Assembly (NCBI GenBank): GCA_963575745.1
Contig: CAUYUJ010006546.1
Location: 231,593 to 295,592, forward strand
Direction: 5' to 3'
DNA from: Prorocentrum cordatum
Lineage: Eukaryota > Sar > Dinophyceae > Prorocentrales > Prorocentraceae
DNA length: 64,000 nt
Positions 28,214 to 38,401 of the stretch are shown here, piece after piece. Every line of letters begins with the position of its first letter. Position 1 is the stretch's first letter. Position numbers and translations under genes: made by a program. The notes beneath the pieces were generated by a model, which saw only the letters and a program-made list of their open reading frames with translations, did no database searches and was not told the DNA's origin.

Positions 28214-30385
28214 CCTAACAGCGTTTGCTGATAGGTTTCTAGTAGGCTCAAAAGAGAGCATCATGACTCCTCAGGGGGGTCTGGGCGGGTGCCGGGGAGG
28301 AGAACCGGGAACAGAACCGGGCTCGTTTTCAGCCAACAGTCACACACTTCGTGCTCTTCGACCTCCCAGAACTCCATTCCCGGGCCACATTTTGAATAAC
28401 CGGAGTCAACTGTAAGCCACTTCGTGCTCTTCGACTTCCCAGAACTCCACTCCTGGGCTACATTTTGAATGCCCGGAGCCAACTGTAGGCCACTTCGTGG
28501 TCTTCGAGTTCCCAGAACTCCATTCCTGGGCATGATTTTGAATGCCCGGAGCCAACTGTAGGCCACTTCGTGTTCTTCGAGTTCCCAGAATTCCATTCCC
28601 GGGCCACATTTTGAATGCTGAGGCAGGCTGAGGCTGAGGCTGAGGCTGAGGCAGGCTGAGGCTGAGGCCGAGGCTGAAGGCAGACTGAGGCTGAGGCTGA
28701 AGCAGGCTGAGGCTGAGGCAGAGGCAGGCTGAGGCTGAGGCAGGCTGATGCTGAGGCAGGCTGAGGCTGAGGCTGAGGCTGATGCAGGCTGAGGCTGAGG
28801 CAGGCTGAGGCTGAGGCTGAGGCCAAGGCTCAAGGCAGACTGAGGCTTTGGCTGAAGCAGGCTGAGACTGAGGCTGAGGCTGAGGCTGAGGCAGGCTGAG
28901 GCTGAGGCTGAGGCAGGCTGATGCTGAGGCAGGCTGAGGCTGAGGCTGAGGCTCATGCAGGCTGAGGCTGAGGCAGGCGGAGGCTGAGGCCGAGGCTGGA
29001 GGCAGACTGAGGCTGAGGCTGAAGCAGGCTGAGGCTGAGGCTGAGGCAGGCTGAGGCTGAGGCTGAGGCAGGCCGATGCTGAGGCAGGCTGAGGCTGAGG
29101 CTGAGGCTGATGCAGGCTGAGGCTGAGGCAGGCTGAGGCTGAGGCCGAGGCTGAAGGCATGCTGTGGCTGAGGCTGAAGCAGGCTGATGCGGAGGCTGAG
29201 GCAGGCTGAGGCTGAGGCTGAGGCAGGCTGAGGCTGAGGCTGAGGCTGAGGCAGGCTGATGCTGAGGCAGGCTGAGGCTGAGGCTGAGGCTGATGCAGGC
29301 TGAGGCTGAGGCAGGCTGAGGCTGAGGCCGAGGCCGACGGCAGACTGAGGCTGAGGCTGAAGCAGGCTGATGCTGAGGCAGAGGCAGGCTGAGGCTGAGG
29401 CTGAGGCAGGCTGATGCTGAGGCAGGCTGAGGCTGAGGCTGAGGCTGATGCAGGCTGAGGCTGAGGCAGCCTGAGGCTGAGGCAGAGGCTGAAGGCAGAC
29501 TGAGGCTGAGGCTGAAGCAGGCTGAGGCTGAGGCTGAGGCAGGCTGAGGCTGAGGCTGAGGCAGGCTGATGCTGAGGCAGGCTGAGGCTGAGGCTGAGGC
29601 TGATGCAGGCTGAGGCTGAGGCAGGCTGAGGCTGAGGCCGAGGCTGAAGGCAGACTGAGGCTGAGGCTGTAGCAGGCTGAGGCTGAGGCTGAGGCAGGCT
29701 GAGGCTGAGGCTGAGGCAGGCTGATGCTGAGGCAGGCTGAGGCTGAGGCTGAGGCTGATGCAGGCTGAGGCTGAGGCAGGCTGAGGCTGAGGCCGAGGCC
29801 GACGGCAGCCTGAGGCTGAGGCTGAAGCAGGCTGAGGCTGAGGCAGAGGCAGGCTGAGGCTGAGGCTGAGGCAGGCTGATGCTGAGGCAGGCTGAGGCTG
29901 AGGCTGAGGCTGATGCAGGCTGAGGCTGAGGCAGGCTGAGGCTGAGGCCGAGGCTGAAGCAGACTGAGGCTGAGGCTGAAGCAGGCTGAGGCTGAGGCTG
30001 AGGCAGGCTGAGGCTGAGGCAGGCTGAGGCTGAGGCTGAGGCAGGCTGATGCTGAGGCAGCCTGAGGCTGAGGCTGAGGCTGATGCAGGCTGAGGCTGAG
30101 GCAGCCTGAGGCTGACGCCGAGGCTGAAGGCAGACTGAGGCTGAGGCTGAAGCAGGCTGAGGCTGAGGCTGAGGCAGGCTGAGGCTGAGGCAGGCTGAGG
30201 CTGAGGCTGAGGCAGGCTGAGGCTGAGGCTGTGACTGCGACTGCCGTTGCCACTGCGACTGTCATCGCGAATGCGACTACGACTTCGAGAACAGCAGAAT
30301 TCTACAACTGGATTCTCATCCGAATCTTAAGGGGAATGCTTCCAGATATGCTCCTACACATCGCTGTTAGGTTGCTTTGCCGGGA
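28214..30385 (-). mobile_element. Family C satellite-bearing element, copy 2
   Basis: 2172 bp, inverted relative to copy 1, flanked by TA (28212-28213, 30386-30387). Left CCTAACAGCG, right ending GCTTTGCCGGGA. Internal order mirrors copy 1: 73-bp-type units (about 28320-28615), then an array, then a unique arm holding CATCGCGAATGCGACTACGA. The array here is a GAGGCT hexamer rather than CTC. Confidence 0.78.
28616..30230. repeat. GAGGCT hexamer array with ~155-bp higher-order unit
   Basis: Hexamer words with regular variants. GCTGATGCTGAGGCAG (or a one-base variant) recurs near 28744, 28918, 29073, 29255, 29410, 29565, 29720, 29875 and 30045, so most spacings are 155 bp. Ser/Ala/Leu or Gln/Pro frames through it are translations of the array. 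Confidence 0.9.
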
Positions 30386-31075
30386 TATTTTTTTGCAACG
30401 AATGTGCGCGGTGTCATGGCAATGGCTACGTTTTGAAAACGGCCCGCCCTCCATGGGTTAGTCTTGAAAATGAGTATGTTCGGCGCTCAGGCAAGAGCCA
30501 CATTGTGAAAACGGCCCGCCCCTCCATTTGTGAATCCCCTGCAAGTTCTTACGACGAATGTGCGCGGCGTATTTGCGAGAGCCACATATTGGGAAACACC
30601 CGCCCTCCACACGTGAAATCTTGCAAGCCGTACGACGAATGTGCGCGGTGCCAAGACAATAGTCACATTTGAAAACGACCAGCCTTTAATTTGTAGTCCT
30701 TAACGCGAATGAGCGCGGTGTTCAGGCAAGAACCACATTTTGAACCCGAGCCGCCCTCCATCCGTGAAGCCCTTGCATTTATGTGCGGAGAATGTGCGCG
30801 GCGTTATGTTGAGAGCCGCCTTTTGACGACGACCCGCCCTCAATTCGTTAAGGCTGAAAACAAACGTGCGCGGGGCCAAGGCGAGAGCCACATTTTGAAA
30901 ACGGCCCTCCCTCCATCCGTGAAGCTCTTGCATGTGTTACGACGCATGTGCGCGGCGTTTCGGCGAGAGTCACATTTTGAAAACCACCTGCCTTCCATGT
31001 GTGAAACAGTCGTCAACTTCCACGCTTCAGGGTCATAAGTGGTGAGGAAGTCTCGGGCGAAACATTCGGCCCGCC
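30386..31075 (+). repeat. Family D tandem array, right of the family C insertion
   Basis: About eight more 70-85-bp units (AATGTGCGCGG, CCCGCCCTCCAT, GTGAAGCTCTTGCA), ending at the flank GGTGAGGAAGTCTCGG. Confidence 0.8.
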
Positions 31076-31090
31076 CTTTCGACTGGCTTC

Positions 31091-31318
31091 GGAGTGCGAC
31101 TGGGAGAAGGCGGAGGCGGAGGAGGAGGCGGAGGAGGAGGCGGAGGAGGAGGAGGAGGAGGCGGAGGAGGAGGCGGAGGAGGAGGAGGCGAGGTCGGACT
31201 CAGACGGTGCAGCATCGAGGCCGCGGGCGCGGAGGATGCAGGCGCCCTTCGGCCCCGTGCGGCAAGGCCGGGCAGCAGGAGGCCAGGAGGAGGAGGAGGT
31301 GCCGGGGGCGGCAAAAAT
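31091..31318. repeat. (GGA)n/GGAGGC array and GC-rich tail
   Basis: GGCGGAGGA words to about 31190, then GC-rich DNA without a supported gene. It mirrors the CTC array next to the other family D copy. Confidence 0.75.
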
Positions 31319-31478
31319 CAGGAGGGTAAAAGACACACAGACACAATTAGTCGTGGATCCCCCGGAAAATATTGGAAAATATAGGAATTGGGCGGGAAGA
31401 CAAAAACCAAGAACAGATTGGAAAATATAGGGGATCTTTTTATTTGTGCCTATTTAATTGTGTGTCCTTGGGCCCCTT
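31319..31478 (+). repeat. Family B repeat, copy 5
   Basis: CAGGAGGGTAAAAGACACAC at the left, GTGTCCTTGGGCCCC at the right. It lies directly before a family A copy. Confidence 0.8.
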
Positions 31479-31490
31479 TTCAAGAGGGGG

Positions 31491-31948
31491 GTGATGACTA
31501 GGGTGGGTGGGTGGATATCACGGCGGGGGCCATGACATTTCCCCAGATTTCAGGGCGCCTCGTCTTATTTCATTGCGTCCCTGGCCCCCCCCAAGGGCCG
31601 CTCACATGCCGCCGGCCCCGCCAGCTGATAAACAATGCCGCATGCCAGCCAGCGGCCGCCCGTGCCGCCCATGCCGCCCTCACGAAATGCCGCCTGGCCC
31701 CGGCCATGATGGGTGCCACCCCGCCCCAGACCCCGGGAACCTCCCCAAGGGTGTGCCCTGCAACCAACCACCCCACCCCGACCGGCCCACACCCACAACC
31801 AACACAACCAAAAGGGGTTCAACCGCGGCCCTCCCCAAACCCAAAGAGTGCAAAAACAAAACCCTCGCCCCGTAGAACAACAAAACACCGTGCACACACC
31901 CCCCCTCAATTTCGACGGCCCCATACCTCTCTTGGCCGCCCCCGAGTG
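31491..31948 (+). repeat. Family A repeat, copy 3, with an internal ~310-bp segment
   Basis: Matches copy 2 up to GCCGGCC near 31617, departs for about 310 bp, then resumes with CTCTTGGCCGCCCCCGAG. The extra segment is C-rich and has no recognised ends. Confidence 0.6.
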
Positions 31949-32167
31949 ACGGAAGCGGGAAGGGTCGGGGAATGGCGGCGGGGGCGGGGCGGGGGGAGAG
32001 CCCGGCCTGTGGCGGAGGCCGCGTGTCGCTGCTCTCTGCGGGCTGCTCTCTGCGGCACACCGCCACAGGAAGGGAGGGGGCGCAGACGGCAAGCACGAAC
32101 GCGCCCCTGCGGGCGAGGGGGGCTGCCCGCGCGGGTGCCCAGCGCGCGCTGCGCGGCCGTGCGGCCA
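31949..32167. other. Intergenic, no gene recognised
   Basis: Very GC-rich. No support for a gene. Confidence 0.4.
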
Positions 32168-32440
32168 CGAGGGGGGGGGAGGGGAGGGAGGGAGGGAGGA
32201 GGGAGGGAGGGCGGGAGGGACGGAGGGAGGGACGGAGGGAGGGACGGAGGGAGGGAGGGAGGGAGGGACGGAAGGAGGGACGGAGGGAGGGAGGGAGGGA
32301 GGGACGGAGGGAGGGAGGAGGGAGGGAGGGAGGGAGGGACGCAGGGAGGATGGAGGAGCAGGAGGGACGGAGGGAGGGAGGAGAAGGAGGGAGGAGAAGG
32401 GAGGAGGAGGGAGAGGAGGAAGGGGAGGCAGGAGGGGGGG
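32168..32440. repeat. (GGGA)n-type array
   Basis: GGGAGGGACGGAGGGA words over about 270 bp, purine-rich on the plus strand. Confidence 0.92.
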
Positions 32441-32446
32441 GTTAAC

Positions 32447-32760
32447 GAGCCAGGCGCGCTCGCGTCATATCCGACGTCCTGCCCCTCCCTCCCATATCCC
32501 TCACCATGGCGTAGGTATCCGCTCTATTCGCACAGTCGGAAGTCGAGCAGGGCGATGATCGCGAGAGGGTACGCGATGCATGGTAGAGCACGGCATGGCA
32601 TGACGTAGAAAAGCACGGCAGGGCATGCCATAGCATTGCGTGGCACTGCGCAGTCAAGCATTGCATCACAAAGCGTTGCGACGCAAAGCATGGAATCGCA
32701 CAGCGGCGCAGAACACAACACCGCAAAGCATGTCATGGCATGGCGCCGGGTTCCTTGCAG
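32447..32760 (+). repeat. Family L repeat, copy 2
   Basis: GGCGCGCTCGCGTCATAT, CACCATGGCGTAGG, GGGTACGCGATGCATG, then degenerate GCATGGCATG words, parallel to 1690-2010. Confidence 0.7.
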
Positions 32761-33255
32761 GGGAAGTGGATCGTCTTCGAGAGGTTTGGGCCAGTCTGGA
32801 GTCGTGGCTCCATGTCTAGCTCCGTGGGCTCCTCCAAAGGCTCCGCACAAGGCGGGGCTGATGGAGAGCACCCGCTGGCTGTGTTTTCGACAGCGCCTTT
32901 TGAAAGCAGAAACGGGGCTCCCGCTTGATATTTCCTGAAAGCGACGACGCCCCAAGGGGGCTTCTGCGGCCCAGAGGATCAACGAATCAGCATCGAATGT
33001 GTAATCACTTCCGATTGTTTTTGTTTCGGGGGGGCATTTGCTAATTTTTCTGGCCTATTTGGAAGGACTGGAAACGCCTGGGCTGCAGCTGGAGCACGAT
33101 TGGGAACAACCAGAGGCGCAGAAACGGGGCCAGCGCTTCAGCGGGATCAGCATTTTGAAACCAAAGCCAAGCGACAACCCATGTTCCGGGGATCCTATGC
33201 GTAAAAAGCCGTCTGCGGAGAAAGGCCAGAGATCTTCCGGACGCCATCAGGGAAG
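32761..33255. other. Intergenic, no gene recognised
   Basis: Mixed composition. No supported frame. Confidence 0.4.
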
Positions 33256-33880
33256 AGAGGAGGGCAGCATCGAGGAGGATCCAGAAGGAGGAGGATCGAG
33301 GAGGATCGAGGATCAGGGAGGATCCCAGGATCAAGGAGGATCGAGGAGGATCGAGGAGGAGGAGGATCGAGGATCAAGGAGGATCGAGGAGAAGGAGAAT
33401 GATCGACTGTGGACGAGGGGAGCGGAAGGGGGGGGCAGTGGGCCAACGTGGCGGGCGAGGGGGGAGGGCAGCGCTCGAGGCAGAAGGAGCATCGGGACGG
33501 GCGTGGGCGTGGAGCCCTCCGTTGTCCAGCCCGGCCTCCGCCGGGGGCCAAGGGCGAAGGCAAGAAAACAAACAAAGGCGCAGAAGGGAGGGGGGGAAAG
33601 GGCGAGGGGTAGGTGCAGGGAGGGGAGAGGAAGAGGGGAGGAGGAGAGGGAGGAGGAAAAAGGAAGGGAGGAGGAGGAGGAGAGGAGGGGAGGGAGGAGG
33701 AGGAGGAAGGGGAGGGGGAGGGTGAGGGGGAGGGGGGAGGGGGAGGGGGAGGGGGAGGGGGAGGGGGAGGGGGAGGGGGAGGGGGGGGGGGAGGGGGAGG
33801 AGGGTAGGGGGGGGCAGGCGCAGATGGGGTGGGGGGAGGGCCGAGGGGGCAGGGGGAGGAGGGAGCTCAGAGGAGGAAAG
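33256..33880. repeat. GGATCGA words then (GGGGGA)n array
   Basis: 33270-33390 repeats AGGAGGATCGAGGATC-like words. 33640-33805 is GGA then near-perfect GGGGGA, which has G-quadruplex potential. The rest is GC-rich without a gene. Confidence 0.85.
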
Positions 33881-34023
33881 GGTGCCCATACCTCTACCCC
33901 TCCGCCCGTGTTCCTCTCTTTTGGGGCCTCCGCGGAGGCCCTCGTCCCCACCGCGGGATTCGCGTCGAGATCCGGGTCAGAACGCACCCTGGGAGAGGTC
34001 CGGGGAGTAGCGGTATCGGTACC
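33881..34023. repeat. Family F inverted-repeat element, copy 3
   Basis: Ends GGTGCCCATACCTCTACCCC and, inverted, GGTACCGATACCGCTACTCC. Length 143 bp, no frame. Confidence 0.7.
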
Positions 34024-34029
34024 TTCTGG

Positions 34030-35070
34030 TTTCCCCAGAAACAGCGCTTGAAGCGGACGAGAGGAGCAACGGGGACGTGGGGGGGGCGTCCCTCCGCTGT
34101 GCTCCGCCTAGGGTCCAGGAGGGAAGGAAGCAGATGATATATAGAGCGGAGGGGGGGGGGGGGGGGGGGGGGGGGGAGGGCTGAGGGGTTAGGGGGCCGG
34201 GGGGGGAGCAGCGCTTGAGGCGGAAGAGAGGAGCCACGCGGGGGACGTGGGGGGGGCCTCCCTCCGCTGTGCTCCGCCTGGGGTCCTGGATGGAAGCAGC
34301 TATAGAGAGGAGAGGGTGGGGGAGAGCTGAGGGGTAGGGGGAGGGGGAAGCAGCGTTTGAGGCGGAAGAGAGGAGCACCGGGGACGTGGGCGGGGCTCCT
34401 TCCGCTGTGCTCCGCCTAGGGTCCAGGACTGAAGCAGATATAGAGAGTAAGGAGGGGGGGGGGGGGAAAAGGCTGAGGGATGGGGGCCGGGAGGGGGAAG
34501 CAGCGCTTCAGGCGGAAGAGAGGAGAAACGGGGAGACCGTGGGGGGGGTGGGCCTTCCCCTCCGCTGTGCTTCCTCCTGGGGGGTCTGGGCGGGAAGCAG
34601 ATATAGAGATGAGGGCGGGGGGGTGGGAGGGGGCTGATAGGGGGTTGGGGAGGGCTGAGGGGTAGGGGGGCACGGGGGGGGAAGCAACGCTTGAGGCGGA
34701 AGAGCGGAGCAACGGGGACGTGGGAGGGTGCTCCCTCCGCTGTGCTCCGCCTGGGGTCCGGGCGGGAAGCAGCTATAGACAGGAGTGTGGGGGGGGAGAG
34801 CTGAGGAGTGGGGAGAGGGGGAAGCAGCGTTTGAGGCGGCAGAGAGGAGCAACGGGGACGTGGGGGGGCGCTCCCTCCGCTGTGCTCCGCCTGGGGTCCG
34901 GGATGGAAGCAGCTATAGAGAGGAGAGGGGGGGGGGAAGGCTGAGTGGTAGGGGCGCTCGAGGCGGAAGAGAGGAGCAACGGGGACGTGGGGGGTTCTCC
35001 CTCCGCTGTCCTCCGCCTGTTGTCTGGGCAGTAAGCAGATATAGAGAGGAGAGGGGGGGGGGGAATCGAT
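34030..35070 (+). repeat. Tandem repeat, seven units of about 120-175 bp
   Basis: Each unit has GCGCTTGAGGCGGAAGAGAG, ACGGGGACGTGGG, CTCCGCTGTGCTCCGCC and AGATATAGAGA-like words, then a G-run of variable length (about 26 G from 34151). Length differences come mainly from the G-runs. Confidence 0.88.
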
Positions 35071-35845
35071 CGCGCCGCGTCCGGCGCGCCCTTCTCCTCG
35101 CGAGGCCGAGCAGAACCTTGTGGACGCCCAGGCCTTTTTTTCGCAGCTGCAGGGGTGGGGATCTGCGCGAGGGCCATGGTTTTAACGCCAGTTCGGAGCA
35201 GGGGAGGGGGGCGGGGACGGGGAGGTCTCGGGTGTCCCTGGCCCAATGTGTCCCAAGAAGTCCCAACCAAGGACGCCCCCATGGCCTCCAGAGCACCCCT
35301 CACGAGGTCCAATGGCCTCAGCGGTTCCAAAATTCAACCAAAAGCTGGCGGCACCTTTGGCCATGGGCTCTTCTAGCAACGCCCCCGAAGGTCACAGAAG
35401 AGACAGGAGGAGGAAAAGGAGGAGAAGTAAGAGGAATCTATGTACCAGCATCCGCAGGAACACCAGCGGGAGTAGGTGACAGAGGGGGCATGGCCAGCAG
35501 CGGCGGATTCGGGTGCAGAAGTGGAGCAGGATCATGAGCATGACGATCTGCAGCGGGCAGCACGGGCAAGCGCTGGGACAGGCCTGGGCGCATTGAGGGG
35601 GAGCACGAGGAGGGAGCAGGAGGAGCAAGTGGAGCCGGATGACCGAGGTCGACAGGTCGATGGCGAAGTAATCACGCATGGCGCAGGGGGGGATGGCTGA
35701 GGTCGGGCGGACGGCAATGGGGGCTGACCCCACTCGGGGGTGAAGAAAAGGGCCCTGAAGGGCCCCTTCGTGCCCCGTCTGGAGCCAGCAGGGGCCCAAC
35801 AGAGGCCCCGAATGGCCACTTTAGGGCCACCTTCTTTCGGGGGCG
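35071..35845. other. Intergenic, weak exon-like frame at 35096-35152
   Basis: At 35096-35152 one frame reads REAEQNLVDAQAFFSQLQG with good third-position GC, resembling the other charged islands, but it is short. Otherwise no gene recognised. Confidence 0.3.
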
Positions 35846-36002
35846 GACAGGACCCCCAACAGTGACGCGTCGATTAGTGAATTGTCCGTCTTCGGTTCTC
35901 GAGAGGGCGCCGCGGCCGTCATTTTCCAGGCTTGCGCCCGCCAGGTTTGGGCCTCAGGTCGTTTTCACTAAACCAGGTTTTACTAAAGGGGGGTCTGTCC
36001 AT
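35846..36002. mobile_element. Family G inverted-repeat element, copy 1
   Basis: Left GGACAGGACCCCC, right-end reverse complement GGACAGACCCCCCTTTAGTA. The interior TTCTCGAGAGGGCGCCGCGG matches the copy at 45278-45432. Confidence 0.6.
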
Positions 36003-37264
36003 CCCCGATCCTTCACTCCTCCTGTGGGTCACCCCCCGTTGCCACCCGCCCGAAGGTCGATGGCGAAGTAATCATGCAGAGGGCGGATGGGGCTGGCGTA
36101 GGATGAACGGTGAGAGGGAGAAGCAAGAGGAGCGCGGGACGACGGGTGGGGACTTTGGATCAATTTTGGTAGGCGGATCTTGTTAGAAACAGTTGCAGGA
36201 GGGGAGCAGCAAAAGAAGAAACGGCATGCCAGTGAGCTGTCGGTGCAGGAGGATTGTCATAATGTGCCAGGGCGGATCAGGAAGAGGAGGAGCAGGATGA
36301 TGATGAGTAGACATGATCATGAGGTGGGCCAGGCCCAGCCATCATCACCGAGTTTGCAATCTACCATCCCGCTCCGTGCCCGTCCTCATGAGTCGATGCG
36401 TGTACGTATGTCTCTACTGCGAGCGCGTGATCTATAGGCGACGCTTCCATGGGCCTGCACACTGAGTGCCCAGCTGGTTCTGAGAGAAATTCGCGTGGGA
36501 GAGCCAGAACATCACTCTCCGTCCGTCCCTGTAACTGTTTGAGGTCCTAAGCTACAGGGCCATGACATTTGAGACGGGCCATGATTTTTTGAGACTCGCT
36601 CATCCTGCATCCGCGAAACTGTGAACATCTCCCAACTGTATAATCAGATCGTTCGAAGAGGTGTCAGGCGACAGCCACATCGTTCGAATCGCCAGCCCGC
36701 GCAAGTGTTTGGGCTTTATATCCTTTAGGATACGGCACGGGCCAAAAGTGACAGGCGAAGCGACCAGACATTGGACCGTTGGGTTCGGTGGTGCAGCGTG
36801 GAGGGGTACATGCAAGAAGCAGGGAAGGAGTGCGGAAGACGGGATGCCACTCAACGGCGGCGAAGGGGGATGGGAAGGCGGGGAACGCGGAATGCGGGAG
36901 GGGGAAGACGGCAGGAGGCGTGGGAGGGGGGCAGGGACGAACGTGGAAGCTTGAGGGGGGGGCGGGCAGAACGGCGGGACGAGGGCGGGTGAGCAGGGGA
37001 GGGTACCGCGGGCGTGGAGCGGGACGAGGGCTGGAACACGATCGGGCGAAGCGCGAACGGGGGGACGACGATGCGGGCGCGAGGAGGAGCAGTTGCGGCA
37101 TGCGCAGGTCGTGGGCAGAGGAGCAAAGCCCAGACCCCCGACGCCATGATTCTTCGTAGCGTCGACATCCTCACCGGGTCTTCGCATCCCCGTGGGCCGG
37201 TGGTTCCTCCCGAGGCGTTTCTTTGACTGTCCCGGGGCCAGGTAAAGGGCCCGTAGAGGCCGAA
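36003..37264. other. Intergenic, no gene recognised
   Basis: GC-rich, with open frames on both strands at 36600-37390. None shows motifs or consistent codon bias. Confidence 0.4.
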
Positions 37265-37475
37265 GATACGGTAGGTTCGTGTCGTGTCGACCGGCGGGGA
37301 CCCCGCCGACGGCGTTCAACGTTAAACGCCAGCGGCGGCCCAGAATCGGTCGATGTTGAACGCTCGGAGGTCGCGGAAACGGCCGATCGTTCAAGGTTGA
37401 GCAATCCCCGCGGTATCAGGAACCATCGCCCGGGTTGACACGACACGAGTTTGCCGTACGCAAAACACCTACCGT
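37265..37475. mobile_element. Family H inverted-repeat element
   Basis: Left ACGGTAGGTTCGTGTCGTGT and right GACACGACACGAGTTTGCCG (inverted) give arms of about 28 bp. CCTACCGT near 37470 mirrors the outermost ACGGTAGG. Internal palindromes include GGCGTTCAACGTTAAACGCC. Single copy in this window. Confidence 0.5.
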
Positions 37476-37882
37476 CGTGAGTTTGGTCATTGCCCGACGG
37501 GGTCTGCGGGGTCGCATGGCGAACAACGGCTGGAGACACACAGAGACGGAAGGACAAAGGATGCGGGGAGTCCGCTTTTTTTTCTGACAAGGAGGACGCG
37601 GATAGCGAGAATGTCGAGGAGGAGGACGCAACTAATGTCGAGGGAGGTGGATGAAGTGAGCGGCAGCAGCAGGGCGAGTTGAGGGGGGAAGGGGAGGAGG
37701 AGTGGGGGGAGGAGGAGGAGGAGGAGGAGGAGGAGGAGGAGGAGGAGGAGGAGGAGGAGGAAAAGGGGAAGATGTAGAAGTTGGAAGAGGAAGGAGGAAG
37801 GTATGAGAAGGATGAGGGGGCAGGCGGAGGAGGGGGGGAGGAGGAGAGGGAGGAGGAGGAGGATGAGGAGGAGGAGGAGGAG
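37476..37882. repeat. Unassigned DNA then (GGA)n
   Basis: GGA tracts at about 37705-37765 and 37825-37885 lead directly into the LINE reading frame as Glu codons. Confidence 0.7.
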
Positions 37883-38356
37883 GACCAGTTCACTACCGAG
37901 AGCGACCCCGTGGACAAGCGATGCATGCTCCGCATCAAGGGCATTGCGACCCTGGCTGCTAGGCGTGTGGCGCAGGCCCTTGGAGCGCTCAAGCAGCCCG
38001 ACGGATCATGGCAGAAGTTCGCGACTGTGGACACGCAGGGCTGCCCGACAGACATCTTCCTCTCGGCGGACAAGTCGCACGCGATGGTCCGCACCGAGAT
38101 CACCTGCAAGCAAGTGCGGCAGGCTCTTCATCAATTGTATCCCTCGGCGAAGTTCTTCACGGACCGGCAGCAGGGTACCATCGCATGCCAGTGGAAACGA
38201 CTCATTCGTATCACGATCCCGAGTGCGACGTCGGCCCCGGCCATGGAGTTTTGCGCTAACAACATTAACACGCTGGGTTTCGACCTGGCGGCGATCAAGA
38301 ATGCGATATCCTTCGTCTCAGCCCCGCAGCAGGAGAATGTGGTGTGGTGCCTTTGA
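37883..38356 (+). pseudogene. LINE N-terminal region
   Basis: Reads KGIATLAARRVAQALGALKQ, then DGSWQKFATVDTQGCPTDIF and KSHAMVRTEITCKQVRQALH, with strong GC3. Its catalytic role is unknown; in similar LINEs an upstream region of this kind precedes the endonuclease. It is in the same frame as the endonuclease and ends at a TGA (38354-38356). The true start is unclear because a Glu-coding GGA tract precedes it. Confidence 0.6.
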
Positions 38357-38401
38357 CCCGATCCTCAAGGAATGGCAAAGGTGTGCCCCATGCCATGCCC
38401 C

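Noticed and set aside
28261-30265. Ser/Ala/Leu- and Gln/Pro-repeat proteins of 300-620 codons
   Set aside because: Translations of the GAGGCT hexamer array and of 73-bp units; the 73-bp period breaks frame at each unit.
36600-37394. A 264-codon minus-strand gene
   Set aside because: Pro/Arg/Ser-rich, overlapped by similar open frames on the other strand, no motif, weak codon bias.
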